Positions 38,911-49,718 of a DNA stretch of 64,000 bases are shown here, piece after piece. Source of the stretch: Luscinia megarhynchos (taxonomy: Eukaryota; Chordata; Aves; Passeriformes; Turdidae); the NCBI GenBank assembly GCA_034336665.1, contig CM067592.1:47707761-47771760 (forward strand). Reading direction: 5' to 3'. Within the stretch, counting starts at the first letter, position 1; the number at the start of each line of letters is the position of its first letter. The position numbers and the translations under genes were made by a program. Below the pieces are notes generated by a model that was not told the DNA's origin, ran no database searches, and saw only the letters and a list, made by a program, of their open reading frames with translations.

Positions 38911-41597
38911 TTTCTTTGCTGTATGCTACAGCACAATTTTTGAGTTATTAATAAATGGTTTGGTAGTTATTCCACATTTATGGAAACTTTTACATATGTA
39001 TATGCATATCAAAAATGGAGGCTCTGACCTCTGCTTTGCTTGAAGCTGTGGGAACTGACATCGTGCCTAGCACCAAAAGTATTAACTGCTTGCAAATATA
39101 CATATATTGGATTTCAACAAACAGCAAAGCAAGCCTTGTAGTTATTTATTTCAGTATGTTTATTTTTATTACATTAGTGGGAGGAGCACACAATGATTTA
39201 TGCTACATCATAAAACATCAAAGAATTATCAACCTAATTGCAACAAATGATGCCAAGCTGCCTGCCTTGCTACTAAAAACAGAATTCTGATGTAGTAAAC
39301 TAAGAACTCTGAATATGAGTTTATAACTATGATGAGATGGATAAAAAAGAAGTATTAGAGGAAAATTGTTATGAGGAAGAAAGAAGGATCTGTGTGTCAT
39401 TTTTGGGGTGTTAGCCATCTAGAAAAAAAACTGATCTTAATCAATGCATTCCAAGTCTTGATGTTTCAACCCAATCCCCTATTCATCTCTTAAAGAAAAA
39501 TTTCCTAAACAATTACAGTTATGTGTTTTATATCAATCAATTTTTCAAGTACCGCGTTCATAGAAATAATTTCACTGAGATTTAAGGCAACATGTAACAG
39601 GAATTTTAAAAATTCTGATTATTTATGAATTATAAGACCTCTTGATCAGATCAAAACTTTGATTTTTCCTTTAGGACATTTTAAAACATCAGAATGCTTA
39701 TTTTTTAATTTTTAAAACTTGTTATATTTGTTTGTTTGTTTTTGTTTAGAAGATCCTTGCCACAAGTTCCTGACTCCAGTGTTAACCAATCCATTCAAAG
39801 GATAGAATATAATTTACCAGAAGGCCAACTTTCTACTCTAATCTTCACAATGCATGCTCGCTGAAAAATTTGAAAGTCTTTACCATATGCATTGCTATTT
39901 GTAAGTTCAGTCAGAAATTTTTTCATCAAGTAGTAAGTATAACTGTTTTCACTATAAACAGTGCAATAACCAAAGCTCTGCTATAACTCATGTTTTCATT
40001 TATTAAATTGCCACAAAAAGAAAAAATGAACCTTTGGAAGGGTTCTATTTTAAGTGCTCCCAAAGCTGCCACAGCAAAGACAGCAATATTTTCATGAACC
40101 AGGAGCAGTAATTGTTGAAATGCTGTCGGGTGTGAGAGTTTGGGACCCGGCTAATCCATTCAGATTATCTCCTAATACCCTGGGAACAGTACTGGTGAAC
40201 AATCAGACATGCATTTGAGACCATGGGATAACTCTTGCCACTTGCAAGCAGTGCTTTCTTGTCCTTGCTTTTGTGGGGGAAAGCAGAGAGAGAAGCAGTT
40301 AACACCCTTGGACAAAGCATGTTTTAACCACTCCTTTTTCAAAGAGAAGTTACTCAATATGATGGACACCTTAACTCAAACAGAGGAGACCTTGAGGAGA
40401 GGATCTAATCCTGCTTTAGGAGAGGGGCACTAATGTTGCTGGTCCTGTTTCGAGCCAAAGTATGTGCACGAGAAAAACGTCTTGATTTGGCTGTTCCAGT
40501 GCCTGCCACAACCTGATTTATCAAGACAGAAGCCTGTAATGGCATTTGGTCACCAGACTCTTTACAACTAGAGAAGTGAAAAAGCTTTAGCAGTTAAGAA
40601 CCTGCACATCATGCAGAGGCACAAGGTCTAATTAGAGTGCTAATCATCCAGCAGGATGCTCCTCTGATTTCTCCCCCAAACATCTGGATTTGTGCTCCAG
40701 CAGCTGAGTTCCCCCACCAGCACCGGGTGTGTTTTGACTGTGGTTATAATAAGAAGCTGTAATATAATATAAACAAAAGCATAACAATAAACACTATTTC
40801 CACAATATAGTGGAACTTCAGATGAGAAGCTTCTCAGCATAAATGTGATATTAATTTTCCTGATTATCACTCAGTACTGGAGGCCTTTTTACAGATCTTA
40901 TTTTACAGATAATTTTTAAAGATCATTCTCTTTGCCTTGTAGTGGAATCTGTAACACATAGCATGGAAAATCCAAAGCTTCTGAAATCATTTTGAAGTGG
41001 AGGTAATGAAACAAAGCTAACATTATCCTTTGTTAAATACTAGGCCTATTTTCAGTTTAATTCCTATGGGTTTAAAATGCAAAAGTTAAGATAAAATGTA
41101 ATTAGATATTTTGGCTTTTATTTAACTCACTAACTCTTGAAACATGTTTCCTCCACAAACTAAGCAACATTTTCAAGATCCTAAATATATCATTACTTCT
41201 ACTACTTTTTTCTGCTATGCATTTTCTAGGGCTACTGTATACTGAATTTTTTTTTTAAAGTCACAATACCAATATGTGCCTTTCTGTAAAGATTTTGACT
41301 TTTGTTACTCCTTGACAACAGATGAGTTAAAATTATATAAAAAGGGCATTATTAACACCAAATTGATATTTATAAAACTCTTCTTAAATTTTTTTCAAAA
41401 TTTTGTTTTACAAGTTTATTTTTTATAATTTTTTCCTAACTAGAGGGGGAAGATATATGTTAAATGCAATAAATAAAATTCATTATTTTATGTGAAAAAA
41501 TAGTCAATTTTTGCAAATTAAGTCTACTGATATGGGCCACACTGCTTTTTGTTTTCTAGAAGATTTTTAAAATATTATAAACTTATATATGATAAAC

Positions 41598-41984
41598 AGA
41601 GGTTTGGAGACCTTTCCTATGTAGGCAGGCTGAGAAAGTTGGAGCTGTTTTTTTCTGCTGGAGTGGAGAAGACTGCACTGTCACCTCAGGGCAGCCTCCT
41701 GTACCCAAAGGGGCTACAAGGAGCTGCAGAGGGGCTTTGGACAGGGTCATGTAGTGATGGAACATCATGGAATGGCTTTAAGAAGGAGAGTAGGGTAGAG
41801 TTAGACATCATTCTAAATTCTCCAAATTCTCTGTGAGGTTGGTGAGGTTCTGGAGGAGGATTCCTAGAGAAGCTGTGGGTGCCCCATACCTGGAAGTGTT
41901 CAAGGCCAGGTTGGATGCAGCTCTGAGGAACTTGGTCTGGGGTAAGGTACCCCTGCCCATGGCAAGGGACTTGGAAATAGATGT
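41598..41984 (+). mobile_element. CR1 LINE 3' region, tail lost
   Basis: The block matches the layout of the end of an avian CR1. It opens with a remnant of the last part of ORF2 and the start of the 3' region (ggcaggctgagaaagttggag, then a segment on ctgctggagtggagaagac). It continues to the conserved segment agagaagctgtgggtgccc, then gaagtgttcaaggccaggtt, and then cccctgcccatggcaaggga. It stops near ggaaatagatg, so the final octamer tail is missing. Internal deletions are evident. It lies 3.1 kb before the LTR block and is in the same orientation as the other CR1 pieces. No complete frame survives. Confidence 0.88.
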
Positions 41985-44900
41985 TTTTAAACATCTCTTC
42001 CAAAATAAACCATTTTATTACTCCATGAAAATGATGAAAATAAAGCATAGATATAGTATTTGCATTATAAAGGGAAAATATAACTCCTAATCCTGCAAGC
42101 ACATTGAACTGGATTTAAACTTCATGAAATATGAGCTACAGTAGTTTGGTACTTACTTGCTATCACAGTTATTAGAATGGGTAGTATTTAAGTCCACAGT
42201 TAAAATACAACTTTATATATATGTGAGGTAATTGCCTGTTCCCAAAACCATTTTTATATATCACAGCAGTCTGATAAGAGGAAAAGCTGCTTCCCTACAG
42301 TGTTCATGATTGTTATTGAAAAAATAGGTCTCTTTTATGATCCAAAATAATTGCTCTGTCAGCTATTGGGTTTTTTTTTTTGTCTATGGGTAGATTATTA
42401 TCTCTGCTTTCCCAAGACTTGCCTTGTAACTTAAATTTTTACTTAAAATCTGTCTTTTTTCATGCGTAGAGAAAAGGGTGTTTTCAAAAAAATAATTCTT
42501 AGAAAAGCCTAAATATTGTAATTATTATCAATTGTATACATATAGTATGATGTAATATCCAACAGTGATGATGAAAGTTTTTTATGTCTATATAAAAATG
42601 TAGCATAAAACTCAGTTGAAATGACATTGTTCATCTTTGGCTGAAGGATTATGTAGGCTCCACCTCTCTCTGTTGTCATTAGAAGACCCTTATTTGCCAA
42701 GCTTTTTTTGGCATGATACTGTGATAGGAAAGTATTTTATATCCCATTTCTGAGTCTATTCAAATATGTGTTATTTCATACCATGTGAAATGCAGTCACC
42801 GTTTAAGACACTATGAGTGTGAATTCCCTGCAGAAACAGCAAAAAATTACAATTATTTACCCCTTCAATTTTGTGAGATCTTAATCTGTCAATAATTTAT
42901 ATAAAATTTATGTAAAATTTTTTTTAAAGCTTCTGTTAATTATATTTCAACTTCACAAACTGGTTCAGCGGTGACAACAAAAACAAAAAACCCGAACATT
43001 CTGTTTTTGATAAAATGAAACGAAAAAAATCATTTAACTCCAACTATATATCAACTTGAAAATGAGTATAAAATTATTTCAAGTAAAAATATAATGGGAG
43101 AACTATACCTATCAGCAGTATATCATGAAGCCATCTCTAATAATTTAATATGATTGCTTATAGAAGTCAATAAGTGGCCTAGGATGATAACTCTGTTTGC
43201 AGTTACACTTCTGCGACATGAACTGCAAAGAAAAATATTGCAATTTTAATGGTTATCTTTCATTAAGTGCAGTTCAGAAAATTCACAGCTTGTATGTACA
43301 TTTTTAACATCAGGAGGAGATTCCAACAAGGTCCTACCTTGATGTCATTGCCTCCATCAGCTCAAATAATTTTGCAGGATCAGTGTTATCACCTCCACAA
43401 TGACGTTTTCTGATCAGTGAAAACTGGCCACTGAAACTAATGTAACTATTGGATAATTCACATGACTGCCTGGGACCTGAGAAAGCTTATTTACTTCAGG
43501 GCTTCCCTTATTCGTGTATTTTTCAAAAGAAGCCAACAATCCCTGATCTTATTCAACTGGTAGCTTCAGAGAGAAGTCAGACCCTCTCAGCTGGTTTGTG
43601 ATGATAATGGTTTCTCATTATGGGAAATATCCATCAGAAAAATATGTGTCTCGGTTGCTTCTCTCTTTGAATTTCTGGCAAGAGAAATTGTCCAGAGCTT
43701 TATATGGCTCTTAATAGATTGTAGTATTTATGTATGGAAATTTTTAGAGGCGTTTTCAGTTGGCTGGCCACATTTCATGGACTTTGCTAGCACAACTAAT
43801 CTGTGATTCCTTAGTGAGTACAAAAGTTTAGTTAAATATGAATGTTCTTTGGTTTTGAAGTATTTTCCACATTTTTTTCATTAAATGATTACAAAAGCTT
43901 TCCCAGTAACCATGTAATTTGGGTATCACATATATATAACAATCCAGTTTTAGCTGACACAATTTTATTTTTCCCTTTTGTTTATGGATTAGTACATTGC
44001 TTGTTTTGAATTACTTTCCTAAAAACTTATCAAAGCAGACTGTGAAAAATATATCCTTTGTCTGTGTCTGATATATGTTGTAGGAATTAACATTACATTT
44101 CACAGCAATTTAAATTTGTTGAATTTGCTTATGAAGATAATTCTGAACATGGATATGACTTTTAAAGGTAGATAATAGGCAGATAGTACCCATTGACACA
44201 AGGAAAAACATGCATGCACATTCCATTCTATGGAATGCTTTAGCACCTCAACAGTAATCATTTCTTATTAAACCAGCATCTGTGAGAAAATAGTTGTCTT
44301 TTGTTCATGGGTCGTAGTCAATACAGTGCCTACGTGGGATGTAAAAGGTGTTTTTGGTCCATAAGGTGAGTTTTTTGAGGAACTTGGCTTCAAATGGTAA
44401 TACCAAAAGGCATGAGTGGATATTTCATTGTTGCTCCTGTAGTTGTATCTGTTGTATGACAGCCTGGTGCTCTGAGCTGGATCAAAGGGATAGAAAGTGC
44501 CTATGCCAATCTGAACTTGTTTAGTATTGCTTTGAAGCAGGAGCAATATCAGGTCCTGCTGCTGCATTAGGACTGCTATTTTCTTTTCAGTTTGCTTGCA
44601 AAAGAAAAATGGCAGCAATTGTATTTTTCTCTGAAGGCAAATATCACAAGGTTTTTACAGTAATACAGGCAGGATGAGTATTCTCAAAGGTCTGTGAAGG
44701 AAGAAAGGGATTTTACTATTCAATTAACAGTTTGGATTTTTTTTAAGCCTAATTACCTGCGGAACCACAAACCCACAAAACTAGCACAGGCTCAGAGACT
44801 GACTAATGACTATGAGCTCACATAAAGAATGACCTCAACACATGGACCATTTTAAAGTGCATTAAAGAAATAATAAGAGAGGAGTACAGCCTCTCTTCCA

Positions 44901-45060
44901 TCAGTGTGCAGAACTCACTGAGAACTGGATGATTGCAGCTGACCACTGGGATGTAACCCCGCAGTGACAGTAAAAGATGAGATTTCCAGGCACATCATTA
45001 TAGTATGAGTGGAATTAGCTGAGCATTCCACTGATTTCAGCCACCTTTTTTCAACAGTTG
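41985..45060. other. No gene seen; one unidentified long minus-strand frame
   Basis: AT-rich sequence. The only frame of note is on the minus strand at 44268-44618, 116 codons from a TTG and open a little further upstream. I cannot assign it to a family. No repeat boundary is visible before the LTR. Confidence 0.5.
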
Positions 45061-45343
45061 TGTGCTGATTTTGGCCAGGGGTAGAGTTCATTTTCTTCAT
45101 GATGGCTGATATGGGACTGGGTTTTGCGCTTTTGCTGAAAAAATGATGAAAATAAAGAGATGTTGAGATATTTTTGCTACTGGTAAACAGTTTTTGCAGA
45201 CTATCAAGGCGTTTTCTGCTCTCCATCCCACCAGTCGGGAGACTGGGAGTGCACAGGGATTTGGGAGGGAATGCAGCCAGGGAAGCTGATCCCACATGAC
45301 TGAAAGGGATATCCCATATCATGTGATGCCCTGGTCATCAGCA

Positions 45344-45349
45344 TATAAA
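45344..45349 (+). promoter_or_regulatory. TATA-like box of the LTR
   Basis: The hexamer TATAAA sits in gcatataaaatggg, about 320 bp before the LTR end, where the U3 promoter of this LTR class is expected. It is an inferred, probably inactive, retroviral promoter element. Confidence 0.55.
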
Positions 45350-45523
45350 ATGGGAGGCGAAAAGGAGGAAGTTGTGGATCTTTGTAGGGACAGCATTTGT
45401 CTTCCCACCATTATGCATGATGGAACCCTGGTCTCCCAGGGACTGCTGAACTCCTCCTCGTAATGGGAAACTGAATGGCTTGATTGTGTTGCTTTGCTAG
45501 AATGCATGGCTTTTGCTTTAACT

Positions 45524-45529
45524 ATTAAA
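45524..45529 (+). promoter_or_regulatory. Poly-A-like signal of the LTR
   Basis: ATTAAA lies 180 bp after the TATA-like box, just before the tttatctcaa segment. That is the expected place for the R-region polyadenylation signal. It is a common variant of AATAAA. Confidence 0.5.
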
Positions 45530-45672
45530 ATACCTTTATCTCAATCCACAATTTGTTTTTTTTTCATTTTTGCTTTTCCTATCCTCTCTCTGATCCCACA
45601 GTGGAGGGGGAAGTAGCAAGACATTGCATGATATTTAGGTATTGCCTGGGATTAAACTACAACAATAATTTT

Positions 45673-45690
45673 TGGTACCCACTGTGGGGC
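45673..45690 (+). promoter_or_regulatory. Primer binding site, lysine-tRNA-like
   Basis: The 18-mer tggtacccactgtggggc begins 8 bp after the LTR. It resembles the primer binding site complementary to the 3' end of lysine tRNA-1,2 (form tggcgcccaacgtggggc), with differences at four positions. The location immediately after an LTR end is decisive. Reverse transcription of the intact virus would have started here. Confidence 0.65.
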
Positions 45691-46486
45691 TTACAGCTTC
45701 AAGATAATGGCAGGTTTGGTTGGGGTGTGCTGGGTTGAATTTATGTCTGTTGTTGCTGTTTAGCAGTAAATCAGCAAGCTGCTGTGCTTGCCATGGGGCT
45801 CAGTTGCCTGGCTGCACACTGGACCCTGGTGCTTGCTGCAGCTGCTTTCTGCTTTGTGCAGCCACGGCAGCTGCTGGGCTGGCAGGGGCCAGGCACGGCT
45901 GCTGTGCCCGAGCTGCTGCGCTGAGCAGCCTGCAATTCCAGGCTGGGCTTGAGCCAGTCCCTGGGATAAGCCCGCAGTGGAGCACATACCCACCTACAGC
46001 CCGTGGAGCACTCATGCTGAAGCAGTGGATGCAGCTGAGGGGGGCTGTGAACTGGGGACCCTGCGATGGAGCAAGCTGCTGGCAGGGCCTCTAGACCTCT
46101 GGAGAAAGAAGCCCTGCTGGAACAGGTTTGCTGGCAGGACTTGGGGCCCCATGGGCATCCCATGCTGGAGCTGTCTGCTCCTGAGGGACTTGGCCCCAAG
46201 GAAGCACTCACACTAGAGCAGTTAGCAAATAACTGCAGCCTATGAAAAGGTTCAGGAAGTACTCTATTCTTTAGGGAGGACCCCACACTGGAGCAGGGAA
46301 AGAAGAGATTCTCCTGCAGCCTATGATGAGTTCCATGGTGAGGCAGGCTATCCCCCTGAAAACCATGGAAGTTTGTGGTGGACTGTAGCCCCTGTGTTTG
46401 TAACAAAGCTAGAGACAAGGGGAGGAGTTCACTGCATTGTCAAATATTATGGTGCAGCCCAAAGGGACCAGAGGAGCAGATTATAA
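45691..46486 (+). mobile_element. Endogenous retrovirus leader remnant
   Basis: This GC-rich segment directly follows the primer-binding-site-like sequence, so it occupies the 5' leader of the provirus. It contains degenerate copies of a module with the words ggagcag, gcagcc and ccatgg. The best-preserved part (about 46268-46390) also appears in reverse complement at about 59150-59250. A 124-codon plus frame (45720-46094) and a 215-codon minus frame (45771-46418) are open. Both are best explained by the GC-rich, stop-poor composition, and neither resembles gag, pol or env. The 3' limit is set by the next CR1 piece and is uncertain. Confidence 0.65.
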
Positions 46487-46640
46487 TATATATGTCTTTA
46501 AGGCCTGGCTGGATAAGACCTTGACCTATCTGGTCTAGTGAGAAGTATCCCTGCCCAAGACAAGGACGGTTGGAACTAGATGATCCTTAAGGTGCCTTTC
46601 GACTCCTCATCGTTCAATGATTATGTGATTCTATGTTGTT
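46487..46640 (+). mobile_element. CR1 LINE 3' end with tail
   Basis: A short, 5'-truncated CR1. It starts near tctttaaggcctggctgg and continues through ctggtctagtgagaag, ccctgcccaagacaagga and ggttggaactagatgatcc. It ends in the tail gattatgtgattctatg, which retains the octamer-type repeat typical of avian CR1. It lies at the end of the retroviral leader, so it either inserted into or next to the provirus remnant. Confidence 0.92.
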
Positions 46641-49529
46641 GTAACCCATGACATGAGCTGCAAGTTCTGGGAACTCTCTTATAGGAACTGCTTTAATTGC
46701 AACCACCTGATCCAAGGGGAGGACACTTACACAAAACCGTGCAACAGTGAACTGACCTGAGCTGGCGTTGGTGCCCAGTAATTCCAAACAATATGTCAGC
46801 TCTCCGGTCACCAGTCACTGCCCTACCTGGCTTCCCAGAGGCAAATCCATGCACTAACACATTGCAAAATTAAATATTAAACTGTTATCCTTGTTTCAAT
46901 TACTTTCACTCTGATACTTGTGGAGATTATTTATTCTGAAAATGCAACAAAAAATCCTAAATGCTGCAAGAGACAGAGATGCACAAGGCCTAATTGCTTA
47001 TATTCCACTGATGGATATGTTCTGCAAACCAGAATGAATTTTTGTCCCACAGGAATTAAAACATTTTCAGAATTTTAAGCAATGTGAAAACTGAAATGCT
47101 ATGAGTTTCTGAATAAATAATTACTGATCTTTTCTTCTTTGCTAATAAGGCTGAACTACAGCTTATGTGACTCAAACCAAATGCTACGAACCAAAACTGA
47201 AGGAACATTTGAGTCTTTCAGAATACACAGTAAGCACTGAAATGCACAGGAAAGTACAATATATGGGAAAATTGCTGCTTTGCATGCAGTTAAATAGAAG
47301 AATAACTTATGTTAAGCCATCCTTTCCTTGTAAATTCGCTGAAAAGGACAAGTGCTGCTGTGATCACTGATAATATATTCTTCTGTACTGTCATCCCATT
47401 CAGCCTTCCCAGTGAAACACTATAGTATTACAGCTCCATTTTCTCTGTAATTAAGACAGTAGTCAGGATGTCACTCATACAACATCATTACCTCCTTCGG
47501 GCTAAAAGACAAGCCTTACAATACTCTATTCAGAAATGTCAGAATCAAGCTATTAGCCATAAAAATTAACTATGGAGTCTGTCCTAATCTTTGCACATAT
47601 ATGCGCACACTTTTTACACAGCTACATAATGGCAGAGGCAATATACAGAAGACGAGCAAAACTTAATTCTTCCCTACCTTGTCTGAAAGTACATAGCAAA
47701 CCTTGTAAAATTAACTGATGCAGACCTGCTTCTGCTGGAGGTAGTACTTTTTAAATTGCCATTTTAAAGATGGCTTGTGCTATTATATAATAAAGCTGAG
47801 GGCCAATGGCAGTGTGATGGGAATGTATATTTAGACTCATTTCCTCCTTGACCATCCAACAATCTAACTCAGTTCTATACCTTGCTTAGTGCTGGATGAG
47901 AAGGGAGGCATTGCAGGTGGTAGCTATAGCTAAAAAAATCCAATTATTGTAATTGCAGCTTTTCTGTAAGACAAAACTAGTGTAGGTGTTTCCAAAATTT
48001 TCATTCTATACAGAGTAATTAAAAGACAAACCCCTGAGTGAACCAGCTTGGCATAAACTACTAAAGGTAGGGGACCCAGTAATTTCTCATATCTGTTATG
48101 ACAACTAGCAAAAGTTACAGGAAAAATATTTCACTGACATTCTTGACTGTCAGTATTTTTTATGAAATGTATTTGCTCCAACAGCTTCAACATAAAAAGA
48201 CTCATGGGTCCAGTACTTCCCTGACATTATACTGAACAATTCAGAATATATTTTGTCTCAAGACATTCTTCAGAGGGTGTTTCTGGAACAACAACTTGAC
48301 TCTACGTCCTGTTGCAGAAAAAAAAACAAGCTTTTAAACCACCTATGAGAAACACATGCCAGTTCTACTCCATCTCTATTCATTTACCACTCTTTTACAA
48401 GTCTTGTAATTAAGAAGAGATTTCCTTTTCATGAATTAAAGCTGCTAAGAACAATACGACAATTTTTGATATGGATTAAGCGTTTCTTGTGAAATTCATG
48501 TTGTTTTAATTTTAAATTCTACCATTTGATCACTTAATCAGACCATAGCAGATTTAAAAAAAAATCAAATAATTTCCTTTTCACTTCTCCTCTCTTGTTT
48601 TATCTCTAATCAAATGTGAACAATGGTACTAATTTTCTGCATTTTTTTTTTTCATTTTTTCATCCAAGAGTGTTAAGTCACATTGTTTAGGAAAGACATG
48701 AAATTTCACTCTGAAGTTTGCTAGTCAGATTGTTATTAATTTCATAGCTTGTCAAATATCCACTTGAAATAAAATGTCTGATCTCACAAATGTGGGCTGA
48801 TTACACCATCATCTACACATCTTCTAGACACTTGATCTTGATTCTCCATCACTTTGTACCTTGAGTCATCATCCCTTGACACTGAAAGCCAAAAGTGTAA
48901 AAATACACAGCTCTGGAGGACACCCAGAATTTACATCATTCCCTCTCTGAGGTGCATAAAGAAATCAGAAAAAGTGGTCTGCCCGTCATAATTATCTGGA
49001 ACGGAGGAGAGGGGATTAAAAGAGAAAGCATATAGGGATTTCCAAGAGAAACCTTTCACAAGATGTGTCTGTATAGCCTTCTTCTCACACTTATTGTGAA
49101 GATATGAAGATTCTGGTTAGGAATTAATTGTAGCCTGCTTATACAAAATCATCAGGAATATTGATTAACCTTTGAAAAGTTTTTCTGATTTTGATGGAAA
49201 CGTCACAAGTTCTCTATCACTTGTCATCAACTATGATAATATAAATTATATTTCTTTGTATTAGGAAAAAAAAGTATAGACCAGAGTGATCAAATTACTT
49301 AACCTAGAGGTAGTAACTAAGGCACAAGGTTTGGGAGCAATTATATGTCTGTATGATTTGACTTCATATCTCTGTATATATAAACTACAGTAAAAATATT
49401 CAGTAAAAAATATTATTCACTTCCTTAAGCCCTGCATTTTCAAATCAGCATGCATAAGTGTTTGCATTTATGTGTCTAAATGGAGTTTGATGTATTTAAT
49501 TTGATTCATTTTATGTTTCATATATAGTT
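46641..49529. other. No gene seen; GC-richer start then AT-rich
   Basis: The first 220 bases (to about 46860) are GC-richer and may be a further piece of the retroelement cluster, but I could not assign them. Beyond that the sequence is AT-rich and featureless, with frames under 70 codons. Confidence 0.5.
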
Positions 49530-49718
49530 CATATTATGATATTATTATATATCTATACATTTAGATATATAATATATAATACATTATATATTTTACATAT
49601 AATATATAATATATATATTATGTGTTATATGTTATATATTATATGTTATATATTATATGTTATATATTACATAATATACAATGTTTAATATATAATATAC
49701 AATATATAATATATAATG
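49530..49718. repeat. TA palindromic tract with 14-bp repeat
   Basis: Nearly pure A and T over 190 bases. Within it, the 14-mer gttatatattatat is repeated from 49631, 49645 and (partly) 49659. Many segments are self-complementary, so cruciform extrusion is possible in principle. Short I/Y-rich frames on both strands are translations of the repeat. Confidence 0.9.

Larger units (their letters stand above)
37008..41597. other. No gene seen; AT-rich sequence with small tandem duplications
   Basis: The longest frame is a plus-strand 114-codon one at 38105-38449, low in complexity and unlike any family I know. Small duplications occur at 37330-37363 and 38856-38910. The rest is ordinary AT-rich DNA. 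Confidence 0.5.
45061..45664 (+). mobile_element. Endogenous retrovirus LTR (ERVL/ERVK-like)
   Basis: The 604-bp block starts with tgtgctgattttggccaggg and ends with taaactacaaca, giving the TG...CA ends of an LTR. Its order agrees with a widespread avian endogenous retrovirus LTR. There is a GC-rich middle with ccagggaagctgatccc and catgtgatg, then a TATA-like box, a poly-A-like signal, and a U5-like segment with tttatctcaatccac. A primer-binding-site-like sequence starts 8 bp after it, which supports the 3' boundary and the plus orientation and makes this the 5' LTR of a provirus remnant. The family name is inferred from memory of avian LTRs and needs a repeat-library search. The copy is well diverged and no viral coding sequence follows. 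Confidence 0.8.
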
